DNA from: Acidimicrobiaceae bacterium
Lineage (GTDB): Bacteria; Actinomycetota; Acidimicrobiia; Acidimicrobiales; RAAP-2
Length of the DNA stretch: 39,157 bases
Assembly: GCA_003151235.1 (NCBI GenBank)
Contig: PLWZ01000074.1
Location: forward strand, 1 to 39,157
Direction of reading: 5' to 3'
Positions within the stretch are counted from its first letter, which is position 1. Each line of letters opens with the position of its first letter. Below are positions 1 to 7,903 of the stretch, in pieces. The notes under the pieces are model-generated. The model saw only the letters and a list, made by a program, of their open reading frames with translations, had not been told where the DNA came from and did no database searches. The position numbers and the translations under genes are program-made.

Positions 1-152
1 AGCTCCACCACGTGGGCGTCGGACGAGAGCATCGAGGCAAGCGGGTGTTGGTCCTCGTGGCCGACCTCGACGTCCGCGTGATCGACGAGGACGGGGTCAT
101 GATCCGACACCTCGAGCTCGACCCGTCGGTCGACTACCAGCGACACGGCTGA
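1..152 (+). pseudogene. IS481-type transposase, C-terminal end only (cut by window edge)
   Basis: The reading frame starting at base 3 is open into the window edge and ends at TGA 150-152. It encodes LHHVGVGREHRGKRV, then LVADLDVRVIDEDG and a closing DPSVDYQRHG. This is the small beta-rich C-terminal module that follows the DDE integrase core in actinobacterial IS481-type transposases, which bind the element ends and carry out cut-and-paste movement. Only about 49 residues are visible, so it cannot be told whether the full gene is intact. The terminal-repeat-like sequence directly downstream supports the call. Labelled pseudogene only because it is partial here. Confidence 0.72.
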
Positions 153-173
153 GTTATCTTCTGCAGGTTCGTC

Positions 174-199
174 TGTCCCAGAAAATCTGAGACATCACA
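174..199. repeat. Probable right terminal inverted repeat of the IS481-type element
   Basis: Twenty-two bases after the transposase stop lies a segment containing TGTCCCA, an AT-rich spacer and TGAGACA, ending TCACA. Read from the outside inward (minus strand) it begins TGTGATGTCTCAG; IS481-family ends characteristically begin with TGT. The matching left end is outside the window, so this is inferred from position and family habit. The element would stop about 4 bases from the tRNA gene. Confidence 0.55.
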
Positions 200-203
200 C
201 CGG

Positions 204-277
204 TGGGCGCTAGAGGACTCGAACCTCCGACCTCAGCCGTGTGAAGGCTGCGCTCTAACCAACTGAGCTAAGCGCCC
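204..277 (-). tRNA. tRNA-Val (anticodon CAC)
   Basis: The minus strand folds into a full cloverleaf. The seven-base acceptor stem GGGCGCT pairs with AGCGCCC. The D-arm contains AGCTCAGTTGGTTAGAGC. The anticodon stem CAGCC/GGCTG encloses the loop TTCACAC, giving anticodon CAC, which reads the valine codon GUG. The T-arm carries GGTTCGAGTCC. The discriminator base is A at 204, and the CCA end is not encoded. GTG is a frequent codon in this high-GC genome. Confidence 0.96.
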
Positions 278-361
278 GGCGCTTGGACTGACCGGCAGAA
301 CCAAGACTTCGGATTCGAAACGCTACCCCCATCTTCCTCAGGTACCGCCTCGACCCGCGAC

Positions 362-1136
362 TTAACAGGTCGACGACGGTGCTGAGATCCCATCACCGCT
401 CTCCGGATCCTCCACGACTCCTTGGTCCGCACTTCGTTCTACTGCACCCAGATGCACCACATACCAACCACCTCGCCACGAGATCATCGAAGCGATCCCG
501 AAGGACCGAGTCTGTCCGCCTTGTTCGTAGACGAGCCTCGAGTTGGCCACCTCGTAATACCCGATCGAGTTCTCCCACGTCCCCGGTGGAACCCAGTGCG
601 CATACTGCTGTGGAACCAGGACCTCGACCAGGCTGGCGCATCCCGCATCCGAACCAAGGAGCTGGTGCGCAGCACCCAAGTCGAATCCGAACTCGGCGAC
701 AAGTCGGTCCGAGTAGTCGGACTCCGGGGACGAGATGTCCTTGACTTGGACGTACGCGCCCTCAGGAAAGAACGCCGGCAATGCCGTCTGCACTGAGTTC
801 GTGACAACGCCACTCCATAGCGCTGCCATCTCCTCCTGAAAACATCGGGGTCGAGCTCGGCGGCAGTTCGTCAGTCTGGGGGAGCGACCCCGGATCTTCG
901 GTGGTGGTCGTAGCCGGCGGTGCAGTCGAGGTCGTTGTCGACGTTGGCGGTGTCGCCACGGTCCGTGACAACGGCGCGTCGTGACCCGTTGACCTGGGTC
1001 TATTCCGCGCGACTGCCGCAACCAGCCCTGCAACTGCGAGAACGAGTGCGACTACTAAGCCAGTGATGGCCAGACGTCGCCGTCTCGAGGTAAACGAGCG
1101 CGACAACCTGGTCGGACGTGCGTGGGTCGGTCTCAC
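362..1136 (-). pseudogene. Membrane-anchored secreted protein of unknown function, split by a one-base frameshift
   Basis: Two overlapping minus-strand frames read as one protein. The first (1136 down to about 840, GTG start) has a short basic N-terminus, a transmembrane or signal segment (ITGLVVALVLAVAGLVAAVA) and a Thr/Ser/Pro-rich linker. The second (about 840 down to TAA 362-364) continues as a compact domain with motifs such as FPEGAYVQVKDISSP, PQQYAHWVPPGTWENSIGYY and WRGGWYVVHLG. Dropping one T from the TTTT run (839-842 on the plus strand) joins them in frame as MFQEEMAALWSG. An AGGAGG lies just after the slip site, so independent initiation of the second part or programmed shifting cannot be excluded. 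The protein family is not recognised; the architecture suggests an extracellular domain tethered to the membrane. Start uncertain. Confidence 0.6.
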
Positions 1137-1294
1137 AATGCCGCAGGCTCTCGGGTATCCGGCGCTGGAAACCGCCGCCGATGTCGGCTCACCTTGGGGA
1201 TCGTCCCATCGATGCCCTCCGAGGCGCCACAGAAACCATGCAGCGGGCCGAGCTTTTCGGTGACCTGGCCAGGGCCGTTACCCTGGGTACCGCC

Positions 1295-2062
1295 GTGGCC
1301 AAGGACACCGAGAACAACGAAGAGCCTGAGACAGGCTGGCGGGCCACCGTCAACCGTTTGTCGCCGATGTACCTGAGGCCCGCCAAACCCAAGGGTGACC
1401 CCGACTCGACGGTCGAACCTGCCGTGGCGGTGACCGACGAGGACAAGCGTCGGGCGATCGTGGGTCTGGATCCCCTCGAGCGCAAAATCGGACTTCTCGG
1501 GGCCGCGCTGGCCACGCTGATCGCGGTCACCACGACCCTCCCGTTCGTCTTGAACCCCAAGACGGCGGTCAACCAGAGCCTTGCTCCCGTCAAGGCTCAC
1601 ATCTGCGCCAACAAGGCCTTCACCTACGACAAGGCCACGAACAAGTGCAACGGCAAGGTCGTGTACTCGCTGGAGCACTGGGTATTCGCCCTGGTCCTGC
1701 TCCTCGTGTTCGCACTCGCCCTATTCGTCACAGTGCGCATCGGACGAAGGGCCCCGGTCGGCTTCACCGCCCTGATGACCGGTCTCGCCTACGAGACCCA
1801 GGTCGGAGTGCTCGGTCTCCCCTTCATCGCCGCCGGCGGCTGGCTGCTCATTCGGGCCCTGCGGGTCCAGCGCTACGGCTCCCCCACCGCCACCAAGGCC
1901 AACCCGACCGGGGAGAAGCGACCACCGCCAACCAGGGCCGAACGGCCGACCCGGCAGAAGAAGAAAAGGGCGGCAGCTCCGACAGGACCGGCGCCCAACA
2001 AGCGTTACACCCCGAAGACGCCGCAACGGAAGCGGCCGGTCAGCCCTCCACCGGAGTCATAA
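1295..2062 (+). CDS. Membrane protein of unknown function with basic C-terminal tail
   Basis: About 255 residues from GTG 1295; the frame stays open upstream, with alternative ATGs at 1181 and 1238. GTG 1295 is preferred because the product then begins AKDTENNEEP and a -10-like TACCCT lies at 1279-1284. An acidic and polar N-terminal part (about 60 residues) is followed by a hydrophobic helix (IGLLGAALATLIAVTTTLPF), a loop with two cysteines (HICANKAF...NKCNGK) that could form an external disulfide, a second helix (WVFALVLLLVFALALFVTV), a third hydrophobic stretch, and a Lys/Arg/Pro-rich cytoplasmic tail. The tail could bind nucleic acid or phospholipid heads, but this is inference. The family is not recognised. 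Its end overlaps the convergent TetR gene by 23 bases. Confidence 0.72.
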   Translation: MAKDTENNEEPETGWRATVNRLSPMYLRPAKPKGDPDSTVEPAVAVTDEDKRRAIVGLDPLERKIGLLGAALATLIAVTTTLPFVLNPKTAVNQSLAPVKAHICANKAFTYDKATNKCNGKVVYSLEHWVFALVLLLVFALALFVTVRIGRRAPVGFTALMTGLAYETQVGVLGLPFIAAGGWLLIRALRVQRYGSPTATKANPTGEKRPPPTRAERPTRQKKKRAAAPTGPAPNKRYTPKTPQRKRPVSPPPES

Positions 2063-2639
2063 GAGCAGAGCGAAGCAGCCCGAGGACGTCGGCCCGGCGA
2101 CGGACCAAGGATCGTGCTGTCGGCTCCTCCCCCATCGCTCGGAACACCTCGACCTCGGTCACCATCCCAATCACGGTCGAGTAGATCGCAAGGAGTAAAA
2201 GCCTCGGGTCGTGGCGCCGCATTCGCCCCGCCTCCATCTCGGCCTCGAGGAAGATGTTGGCCCGCTGCACCAGCGGGTCGAGCGCCGCCACCATCTGGGT
2301 GGCTGCCGGAGGCCCGAGCCGAGCCACCTCGCGCAGCAGGCCGAGCAGTTCGGGTCGGCGGGCGGCGAGGCGAAACACCGCCCGGACGATGGCGGCGACC
2401 TTGTCCCAACCCTCCCCCGAACCCTCGAGGCCGGCCTCGAGGGCCAGAGAGAGCTCTGCGGCACTCCGTTCGATTAGCGCCGAGAGCACCGCCTCCTTGT
2501 TTGGGAACCAGTAGAGGATGGTCTGCTTGCGGATGTCGAGCGCCCCGGCCAGCGCGTCGAGCGAGGTGGCGTCGTAGCCACGGGTCCCGAACGAGATCAA
2601 GGCCGTGTCCAGGATCCGATCCGCCGTGCTGCTGCTCAC
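2040..2639 (-). CDS. TetR-family transcriptional regulator
   Basis: 199 residues, GTG start. The N-terminal helix-turn-helix is clear: RILDTALISFGTRGYDATS, then LAGALDIRKQTILYWFPNKE, the classic TetR recognition helix followed by a YxxFxxK-type turn (here YWFPNKE). Residues 60-199 form the variable ligand-binding and dimer domain. It is divergent from the reductase/LarA/acyltransferase operon, and two identical-looking palindromes sit in the gap of fewer than 50 bases. The simplest model is that it represses itself and the operon and is released by a lipid-like or acyl-CoA ligand; the ligand is inferred only from the operon's chemistry. The -10-like TACCAT lies 7 bases before the start. Confidence 0.93.
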   Translation of the reverse strand: MSSSTADRILDTALISFGTRGYDATSLDALAGALDIRKQTILYWFPNKEAVLSALIERSAAELSLALEAGLEGSGEGWDKVAAIVRAVFRLAARRPELLGLLREVARLGPPAATQMVAALDPLVQRANIFLEAEMEAGRMRRHDPRLLLLAIYSTVIGMVTEVEVFRAMGEEPTARSLVRRRADVLGLLRSALMTPVEG

Positions 2640-2680
2640 CTACCACATGGTAGACAAATCCTCTACCAAATGGTAGACAA
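2640..2680. promoter_or_regulatory. Twin palindromic operators between TetR and the divergent operon
   Basis: Two copies of CTACCA-NN-TGGTAG followed by ACAA lie at 2640-2657 and 2663-2680, their starts 23 bases apart (a little over two helical turns). Each core is a perfect 6+6 inverted repeat around CA or AA. They fill the whole space between the GTG at 2639 (minus) and the GTG at 2686 (plus), and one overlaps the TetR -10 element. TetR proteins bind such palindromes as dimers, so autoregulation plus control of the operon is the expected role. Confidence 0.8.
2647..2652 (-). promoter_or_regulatory. -10 element of the TetR gene, leaderless
   Basis: TACCAT on the minus strand, 7 bases before GTG 2639, fits TAnnnT. 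It is embedded in the first operator palindrome, so a bound repressor would block it directly. Confidence 0.5.
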
Positions 2681-2685
2681 CCGGG

Positions 2686-5067
2686 GTGGGCATCGCCGAG
2701 AGCCTCACCGCGCGCCGCTTCTTCGTGACCGGGGGAACCGGATTCCTGGGCACGGCGTTGATCGAGCGGATCCTCCGCACCATCCCCGACGCCGAGATCG
2801 TCGCGCTCGTGCGACCAGGCCGCCGCGGTGATCCCAACGAGCGGGTCGCCCGGGACATCGTCCGAAACGACTGCTTCGCCCGACTCCGGTCCGAGCTCGG
2901 CGAGAAGTTCGACGACGAGATCGCCCGACGGCTGCACGCGGTTGCGGGCGACGTCTCGACGGATGGACTTGGTCTCGACGAGGAAGGCCTGGCCACCCTC
3001 GCCTCATGCGACATCGTGATCCACTCGGCCGCCACGGTGAGTTTCGATGCGCCGCTTGACCAAGCGGTCGAGGTCAACTTGCTCGGACCGTCCCGGGTCG
3101 CGGCGGCGGTTGCCAACGCCCGTGCCGGTGGGGGCGGACCGTCGCATCTGATCGCGGTGTCGACCGCGTATGTGTCGGGGGCCCATCAGGGTGAGACGAG
3201 CGAGAAGCTGCTGTCGGAGGACCGCTTCAGCCTCGCCGTCGACTGGGAGGCCGAAGTGGCGAGCTCCCGAAGACTCCGCAACGACGTCCAGGACGCGTCT
3301 CGACACCCGGACCAGTTGCGCGAGTTCACCAAGAGGGCTCATTCCGAGCAGGGGGCCTCGGGGACACACCTCCTGGCCGCCCGCGCCGAGAGGTTCCGCG
3401 AGGACTGGGTCAAACGCCAGCTGGTGGACGCCGGATCGGCCCGGGCCCAGTCGCTGGGTTGGCCGGACGCCTACGCGTTCACCAAGGCGTTGGGCGAGCG
3501 GGCACTCGTGTCACAACACGGACCCGACGGCGCCAACCCGGTCCCGCTCAGCATCGTCCGGCCGTCGATCATCGAGTCGGCACTGTCCGAACCGAGGCCC
3601 GGGTGGATCCGCGGCTTCCGGATGGCCGAGCCGATCATCATCTCCTACGCCCGCGGATTGCTTCGGGAGTTCCCCGGTGTCGCCGAGGGCATCATCGACG
3701 TCATCCCGGTTGATCTCGTTGTGGCAGCGATCATCGCCGTCGCTGCGAAAGGCCCCGAGCAAACCCACCCCGACGTGTTCCACGTCGCCTCGGGGGTGCG
3801 GAACCCCCTCGCATATGGCCTCCTGGTCGACCTCGCCCAGGACTGGTTCGGTCGCCACCCGCTCTACGACGAACGTGGCCAGCCAATCTCGGTGCCCGCG
3901 TGGTCGTTCCCCGGACGCGGGCGGGTGCAGCGACAGCTCCGCCAGGCGACCAAGGTCATGGGCGCCGCCGAACGCGGTCTCACCATGGTCCCGTTCCGGC
4001 GCAAGCAGGCCGAATGGGCGGCGGCACTGGAAGAGAAACAGACCCTCGCCGAACGGGCGCTCGGATACGTCGAGCTCTACGGCGCCTACACCGAGACCGA
4101 GGCCCGCTACCGGGTCGACCACCTACTCACGCTCTTCGAGACGCTCGACGCCGAGGACCAGGCAACGTTCTGCTTCGATCCGGCCGTCATCGACTGGGTC
4201 CACTACGTCTCCGAGGTCCACTTCCCCTCGGTGGTCGAGCGGGGCCGCGTCCGCACCTCACCCACCAAGCAGACGGGTCCCGACCGGGAGACCCGGATGC
4301 GAACGGCGGTCTTGGCCCCCGAACGCCACCTGGCCGTCTTCGACCTAGAGCACACGCTCATCGCATCCAACGTCGTCGACTCGTATGCCTGGTTGGCCAG
4401 TCGCCACCTCGACGCCGACAAGCGAGTCGGGTTTGTCGCCGACCTGGTCGGCGCGGCGCCGCGGTGGTTGGCCCTCGATCGCCGGGACCGGGGCGACTTC
4501 CTCCGCTCCTTCTACCGTCGCTACGAGGGCGCCCCGGTCGACGAGGTCAAGCGCGACGCCTGGGACCTCTTCCACGAGTTCCTCCTTCCCCGCTCGTTCC
4601 CGGCCGGGCTGGCCCGGGTGCGCCATCACCGGCGGCTCGGGCACCGCACGCTGCTCATCACCGGAGCCCTCGACCTGGTTGTGGAGCCGCTGGCTCCGCT
4701 CTTCGACGATGTCGTTTGTGCGCGGCTCTCCGAAAGCGACGGCAAGTTCACCGGTCGCCTCGCCGAGCTCCCCCCGATCGGCGAGGCGAGGGCGCTACTC
4801 CTCGACCGCTACGCCGACGAGCATGGCTTGAAGCTCGATCAGTCGGTCGCCTATGCCGACTCCTCGAGCGACCTGGCCATGCTGGAGGCGGTCGGCTACC
4901 CGGTCGCCGTGAACCCCGACGCCCGGCTGGCAACCATTGCCAGAAGGCGGGGCTGGTTGGTCGAGCACTGGAAACGGGCGTCGGGCGGGACCGATCGTCT
5001 CCTGCCTCTGGGATCGCTCGATGTGAAGTCGCTCGTCGGTGAGGCCGGCTCCGGTGACTCCCGATGA
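2686..5067 (+). CDS. Fatty acyl-CoA reductase-like SDR fused to HAD-IB hydrolase
   Basis: 793 residues, GTG start directly after the operators. Residues 10-450 form an extended SDR of the acyl-CoA reductase (male-sterility) type: Rossmann motif GGTGFLG at 16-22, VSTAYVSG around 158-165, and Y263-x3-K267 in AYAFTKALGE. Such reductases take an acyl-CoA (or carrier-bound) thioester to an aldehyde or alcohol with NAD(P)H. Residues about 545-780 form a HAD-IB (phosphoserine phosphatase-like) domain: FDLEHTLI at 552, LLITGALDLV, and YADSSSDLAMLEAVG near 725-740. Motif I reads D553-x-E555 where active HAD phosphatases usually have D-x-D, so phosphatase activity may be altered. The stop overlaps the next start (ATGA). 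Likely cytosolic or membrane-associated; substrate unknown. Confidence 0.85.
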   Translation: MGIAESLTARRFFVTGGTGFLGTALIERILRTIPDAEIVALVRPGRRGDPNERVARDIVRNDCFARLRSELGEKFDDEIARRLHAVAGDVSTDGLGLDEEGLATLASCDIVIHSAATVSFDAPLDQAVEVNLLGPSRVAAAVANARAGGGGPSHLIAVSTAYVSGAHQGETSEKLLSEDRFSLAVDWEAEVASSRRLRNDVQDASRHPDQLREFTKRAHSEQGASGTHLLAARAERFREDWVKRQLVDAGSARAQSLGWPDAYAFTKALGERALVSQHGPDGANPVPLSIVRPSIIESALSEPRPGWIRGFRMAEPIIISYARGLLREFPGVAEGIIDVIPVDLVVAAIIAVAAKGPEQTHPDVFHVASGVRNPLAYGLLVDLAQDWFGRHPLYDERGQPISVPAWSFPGRGRVQRQLRQATKVMGAAERGLTMVPFRRKQAEWAAALEEKQTLAERALGYVELYGAYTETEARYRVDHLLTLFETLDAEDQATFCFDPAVIDWVHYVSEVHFPSVVERGRVRTSPTKQTGPDRETRMRTAVLAPERHLAVFDLEHTLIASNVVDSYAWLASRHLDADKRVGFVADLVGAAPRWLALDRRDRGDFLRSFYRRYEGAPVDEVKRDAWDLFHEFLLPRSFPAGLARVRHHRRLGHRTLLITGALDLVVEPLAPLFDDVVCARLSESDGKFTGRLAELPPIGEARALLLDRYADEHGLKLDQSVAYADSSSDLAMLEAVGYPVAVNPDARLATIARRRGWLVEHWKRASGGTDRLLPLGSLDVKSLVGEAGSGDSR

Positions 5068-6317
5068 AGGCGCTCCTGTTCGAGCGGAGCCTGCCCCGTT
5101 TCGCCGCGTCCAGAATCGCGTCCGGCCTGGGTTCGGGACGCGGTGCCAGGGTGGCGCCCCTTCGGCTCGTCGACACCGAGGCCCCCGATCTCCCCGGCGA
5201 GGGCTGGCACCGGGTCTCGCCGATCCTCTCGGGCATCTGCGGGTCGGATCTCGCGACGCTCGACGGCCGGAGCTCCCGGTATTTCGAGCCCCTGGTCAGC
5301 TTCCCGTTCGTCCCCGGCCACGAGGTCGTCGGCACACTCGAGGCTCCGGCGACCGCCGCCGACGGATCCTCACTCGATGCCGGTCATCGGGTGGTGATCC
5401 AGCCGGTGCTCGGCTGTGCGGCACGAGGGATAGAGCCACCGTGTCCGTCGTGCTCGGCCGGCCACAGCGGGGACTGCGAGCACGTCGCGTTCGGTCACAT
5501 CTCGCCCGGGATCCAGACCGGCTTCTGCTCGGACACCGGCGGCGGTTGGTCGACCGCCGGGCTGGTCGCGCACGAGAGCCAACTCCATGCGGTCCCCGAG
5601 AACCTGAGCGACAACGACGCAGTGACAATCGAACCGGTCGCGTGCGCGCTGCACTCGGTGCTGCGAGCGGGTCTCGGTGAGGACCAGGTCGTCGCGGTAC
5701 TGGGCGCGGGGACCCTCGGGCTCGCCACCGTGGCCGCGCTCACCCACCTCAGTTCGCAGGGGATCATCCCACTCCCCCGGGCCGTGCTGGTCGGGGCCCG
5801 CTACGCCAACCAGCGCACGCTGGCCGACGATCTCGGCGCGACCACCGCGTTGCCGCCCGATCAGCTCTCGAGGGCGGTCCGTCGGCACAGCCGGTCCATG
5901 ACCATGGGCGGGGCGTCGAGCGCACGACTCACCGGAGGAGCCGACCTGGTCTTCGACTGCGTCGGCTCCGCCGACTCGATCGGCCAATCACTTGAGATGG
6001 TGCGGCCCCGCGGCACCGTCGTGCTGGTCGGGATGCCCGGGCGGGTCAGCGTCGACCTGGCGTCGCTGTGGCACCGTGAAGTTCGCCTCGTGGGCGCCTA
6101 CGCGTATGGCAATGAATCGGTGCTCGGCCAAGAACAATCGACGTTCTCCCTCGCCATCGACGCCGTGGCCGCGATGCACACCGGCCGGTTCGTCTCGGCC
6201 ACCTACCCGCTCGATCGATTCGAAGAGGCGGTCGCCCACGCCGGGGCCGCCGGCAGAAGGGGCGCCGTGAAGATCGCCTTCGACCTGCAGGCAACCGCCC
6301 GAGGAGGCCACCGATGA
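5064..6317 (+). CDS. Zinc-dependent medium-chain alcohol dehydrogenase
   Basis: 417 residues, ATG overlapping the upstream stop by 4 bases. It is a GroES-like plus Rossmann MDR protein that interconverts an alcohol and an aldehyde or ketone with NAD(P). Catalytic zinc ligands are visible: C59 in GICGSD, H86/E87 in PGHEVVG, and the Glu of IEPVACALHS. A structural-zinc lobe holds four cysteines (GCAARGIEPPCPSC and SGDC), with wider spacing than the usual C-x2-C-x2-C-x7-C. The nucleotide motif GAGTLG lies near 214-219. A loop at about 270-300 (RRHSRSMTMGGASSARL) looks longer than usual. In its operon it probably acts on the product of the acyl-CoA reductase, or on the hydroxy compound handled by the LarA-like protein (inference). 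Confidence 0.88.
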   Translation: MKALLFERSLPRFAASRIASGLGSGRGARVAPLRLVDTEAPDLPGEGWHRVSPILSGICGSDLATLDGRSSRYFEPLVSFPFVPGHEVVGTLEAPATAADGSSLDAGHRVVIQPVLGCAARGIEPPCPSCSAGHSGDCEHVAFGHISPGIQTGFCSDTGGGWSTAGLVAHESQLHAVPENLSDNDAVTIEPVACALHSVLRAGLGEDQVVAVLGAGTLGLATVAALTHLSSQGIIPLPRAVLVGARYANQRTLADDLGATTALPPDQLSRAVRRHSRSMTMGGASSARLTGGADLVFDCVGSADSIGQSLEMVRPRGTVVLVGMPGRVSVDLASLWHREVRLVGAYAYGNESVLGQEQSTFSLAIDAVAAMHTGRFVSATYPLDRFEEAVAHAGAAGRRGAVKIAFDLQATARGGHR

Positions 6318-7903
6318 CAGCCCGACCGGGATTCGTATTGGAGGTGGACGGTTCCACGCCGCCCACCCTGTTCTGGAAGGGCGAGGGCTTCACCCTGGAG
6401 CGGCTGCCCGAGGGCAGCCGGGTCATCTACGCGCCCGAGCCGCTCGACGCGTTGAAGGATCCGGTCGCCGCCATCCGTCACGCGTTGGAGCACCCGACCG
6501 GGGACTCGGAACCGCTGAGCGCGCTGCTGCGACCCGGGATGAAGCTGACCATCTGCTTCGACGACGTGTCGCTCCCGTTGCCCCCCATGCAGGCGCCCGA
6601 CGTGCGCCAGATGGTCATCGAGGAGGTACTCGACATGGCCGCCGCGGCGGGCCTCGACGACGTGGTGCTGGTCGCTGCCCTGGCCCTGCACCGCCGGATG
6701 ACCGAGCCCGAGCTCCGCCACGCGCTGGGCGACCGCATCTACGAGGCCTTCGCCCCCCACGGGCTCCTGACCCAGCACGACGCCGAGGACCCCGAGAACC
6801 TGATCCACCTCGGCAAGACCGACGAGGGCGAGGACGTCGAGATCAACAAGCGGGCCGCGACAAGCGACCTGCTCGTCTACGTGAACATCAGCCTGGTGGC
6901 GATGGACGGGGGCCACAAGAGCGTCGCCACCGGCCTGGCCAGCTACAAGAGCCTGCGTCACCACCACAACCCGCGGACCATGCGGCACTCGAAGTCGTTC
7001 ATGGACGCGCCGTCCTCGGAGCTGCACACGGCCAACTGGCGCATGGGCCGGCTCATCGCCGACAGCGGGGTCAAGATCTTCCAGATCGAGACCACGCTCA
7101 ACACCGACACGTTCCCCTCCCAGTTCGCGTTCCTGCAGCGCCGGGAGTGGGAGTGGAACCTCCGCGATCGAGCGACGTACGCCGCCACCGCAACGGCGCT
7201 GGATGCGACGCCGGACAAGCTGGCCCGCCAGATCTTCCACTCGATCCGAGCCCCCCACGCCATGACCTCGGTGCACGCCGGCGAGGTCGAGGCGGTCCAC
7301 GAGGAGACGCTGTCCAACGTGTGGCGCCAGCAGGGCGTCGTGGTCGAGGGTCAGACCGACATCTTGACCATGGGGCTCCCCTACATCTGCCCCTACAACG
7401 TGAACTCGATCATGAACCCGATCCTGGTGGCGTGCCTCGGGCTCGGGTACTTCTTCAACCTCTACCGGGGCAAGCCGCTCGTGCGCGAGGGCGGGGTGCT
7501 GATCATGCAGCACCCGACCAAGCCCGACTTCGACCCGGCGTTCCACCCGAGCTACATCGACTTCTTCGAGCAGGTGCTAACCGAGACGACCGACCCCGCA
7601 GAGATGCACAAGGTCTTCGAGGAGTCCTTCGCCACCGACCCGTGGTACATCCACCTGTACCGGACCGGCCACGCCTACCACGGCGTCCACCCCTTCTACA
7701 TGTGGTACTGGTGCGCGCACGCGTTGGAGCATCTCGGCCGCGTCATCGTCCTCGGCGGTGACCCGACAGCGGTCCGGCGGATGGGCTTCTCCCCCGCCTC
7801 GACCATGGCCGACGCGCTCGAGATGGCCAAGGACGTGGTCGGGCCGTCGCCGACGCTGACCCACCTGCACTCCCCGCCGATCATGCTGGCCGACGTGCAG
7901 TGA
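6314..7903 (+). CDS. LarA-like (DUF2088) nickel-pincer-nucleotide protein
   Basis: 529 residues, ATG overlapping the previous stop. The N-terminal half matches the LarA lactate racemase fold: FDDVSLPLPPM (82-92), H126 in ALALHRRMTEPE, and GGHKSVATGLASY with K202. In Lactiplantibacillus LarA, His108 and His174 act as acid/base, Lys184 carries the pincer cofactor and His200 binds nickel. The 76-residue spacing from His108 to Lys184 is kept exactly (H126 to K202), and H218 falls at the nickel-His position. The position equivalent to His174 is isoleucine 192. The cofactor site therefore looks preserved while one catalytic base is missing, which argues for a reaction other than simple lactate racemisation. 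No larB, larC or larE is in the window. The C-terminal region (about 330-529) contains several Trp/Tyr/His-rich stretches. Confidence 0.8.
   Translation: MTARPGFVLEVDGSTPPTLFWKGEGFTLERLPEGSRVIYAPEPLDALKDPVAAIRHALEHPTGDSEPLSALLRPGMKLTICFDDVSLPLPPMQAPDVRQMVIEEVLDMAAAAGLDDVVLVAALALHRRMTEPELRHALGDRIYEAFAPHGLLTQHDAEDPENLIHLGKTDEGEDVEINKRAATSDLLVYVNISLVAMDGGHKSVATGLASYKSLRHHHNPRTMRHSKSFMDAPSSELHTANWRMGRLIADSGVKIFQIETTLNTDTFPSQFAFLQRREWEWNLRDRATYAATATALDATPDKLARQIFHSIRAPHAMTSVHAGEVEAVHEETLSNVWRQQGVVVEGQTDILTMGLPYICPYNVNSIMNPILVACLGLGYFFNLYRGKPLVREGGVLIMQHPTKPDFDPAFHPSYIDFFEQVLTETTDPAEMHKVFEESFATDPWYIHLYRTGHAYHGVHPFYMWYWCAHALEHLGRVIVLGGDPTAVRRMGFSPASTMADALEMAKDVVGPSPTLTHLHSPPIMLADVQ

Noticed and set aside
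1133..1678. Minus-strand frame opposite the membrane protein gene
   Set aside because: Low-information Arg/Gly-rich translation with no recognisable motif; the plus strand has convincing membrane helices.
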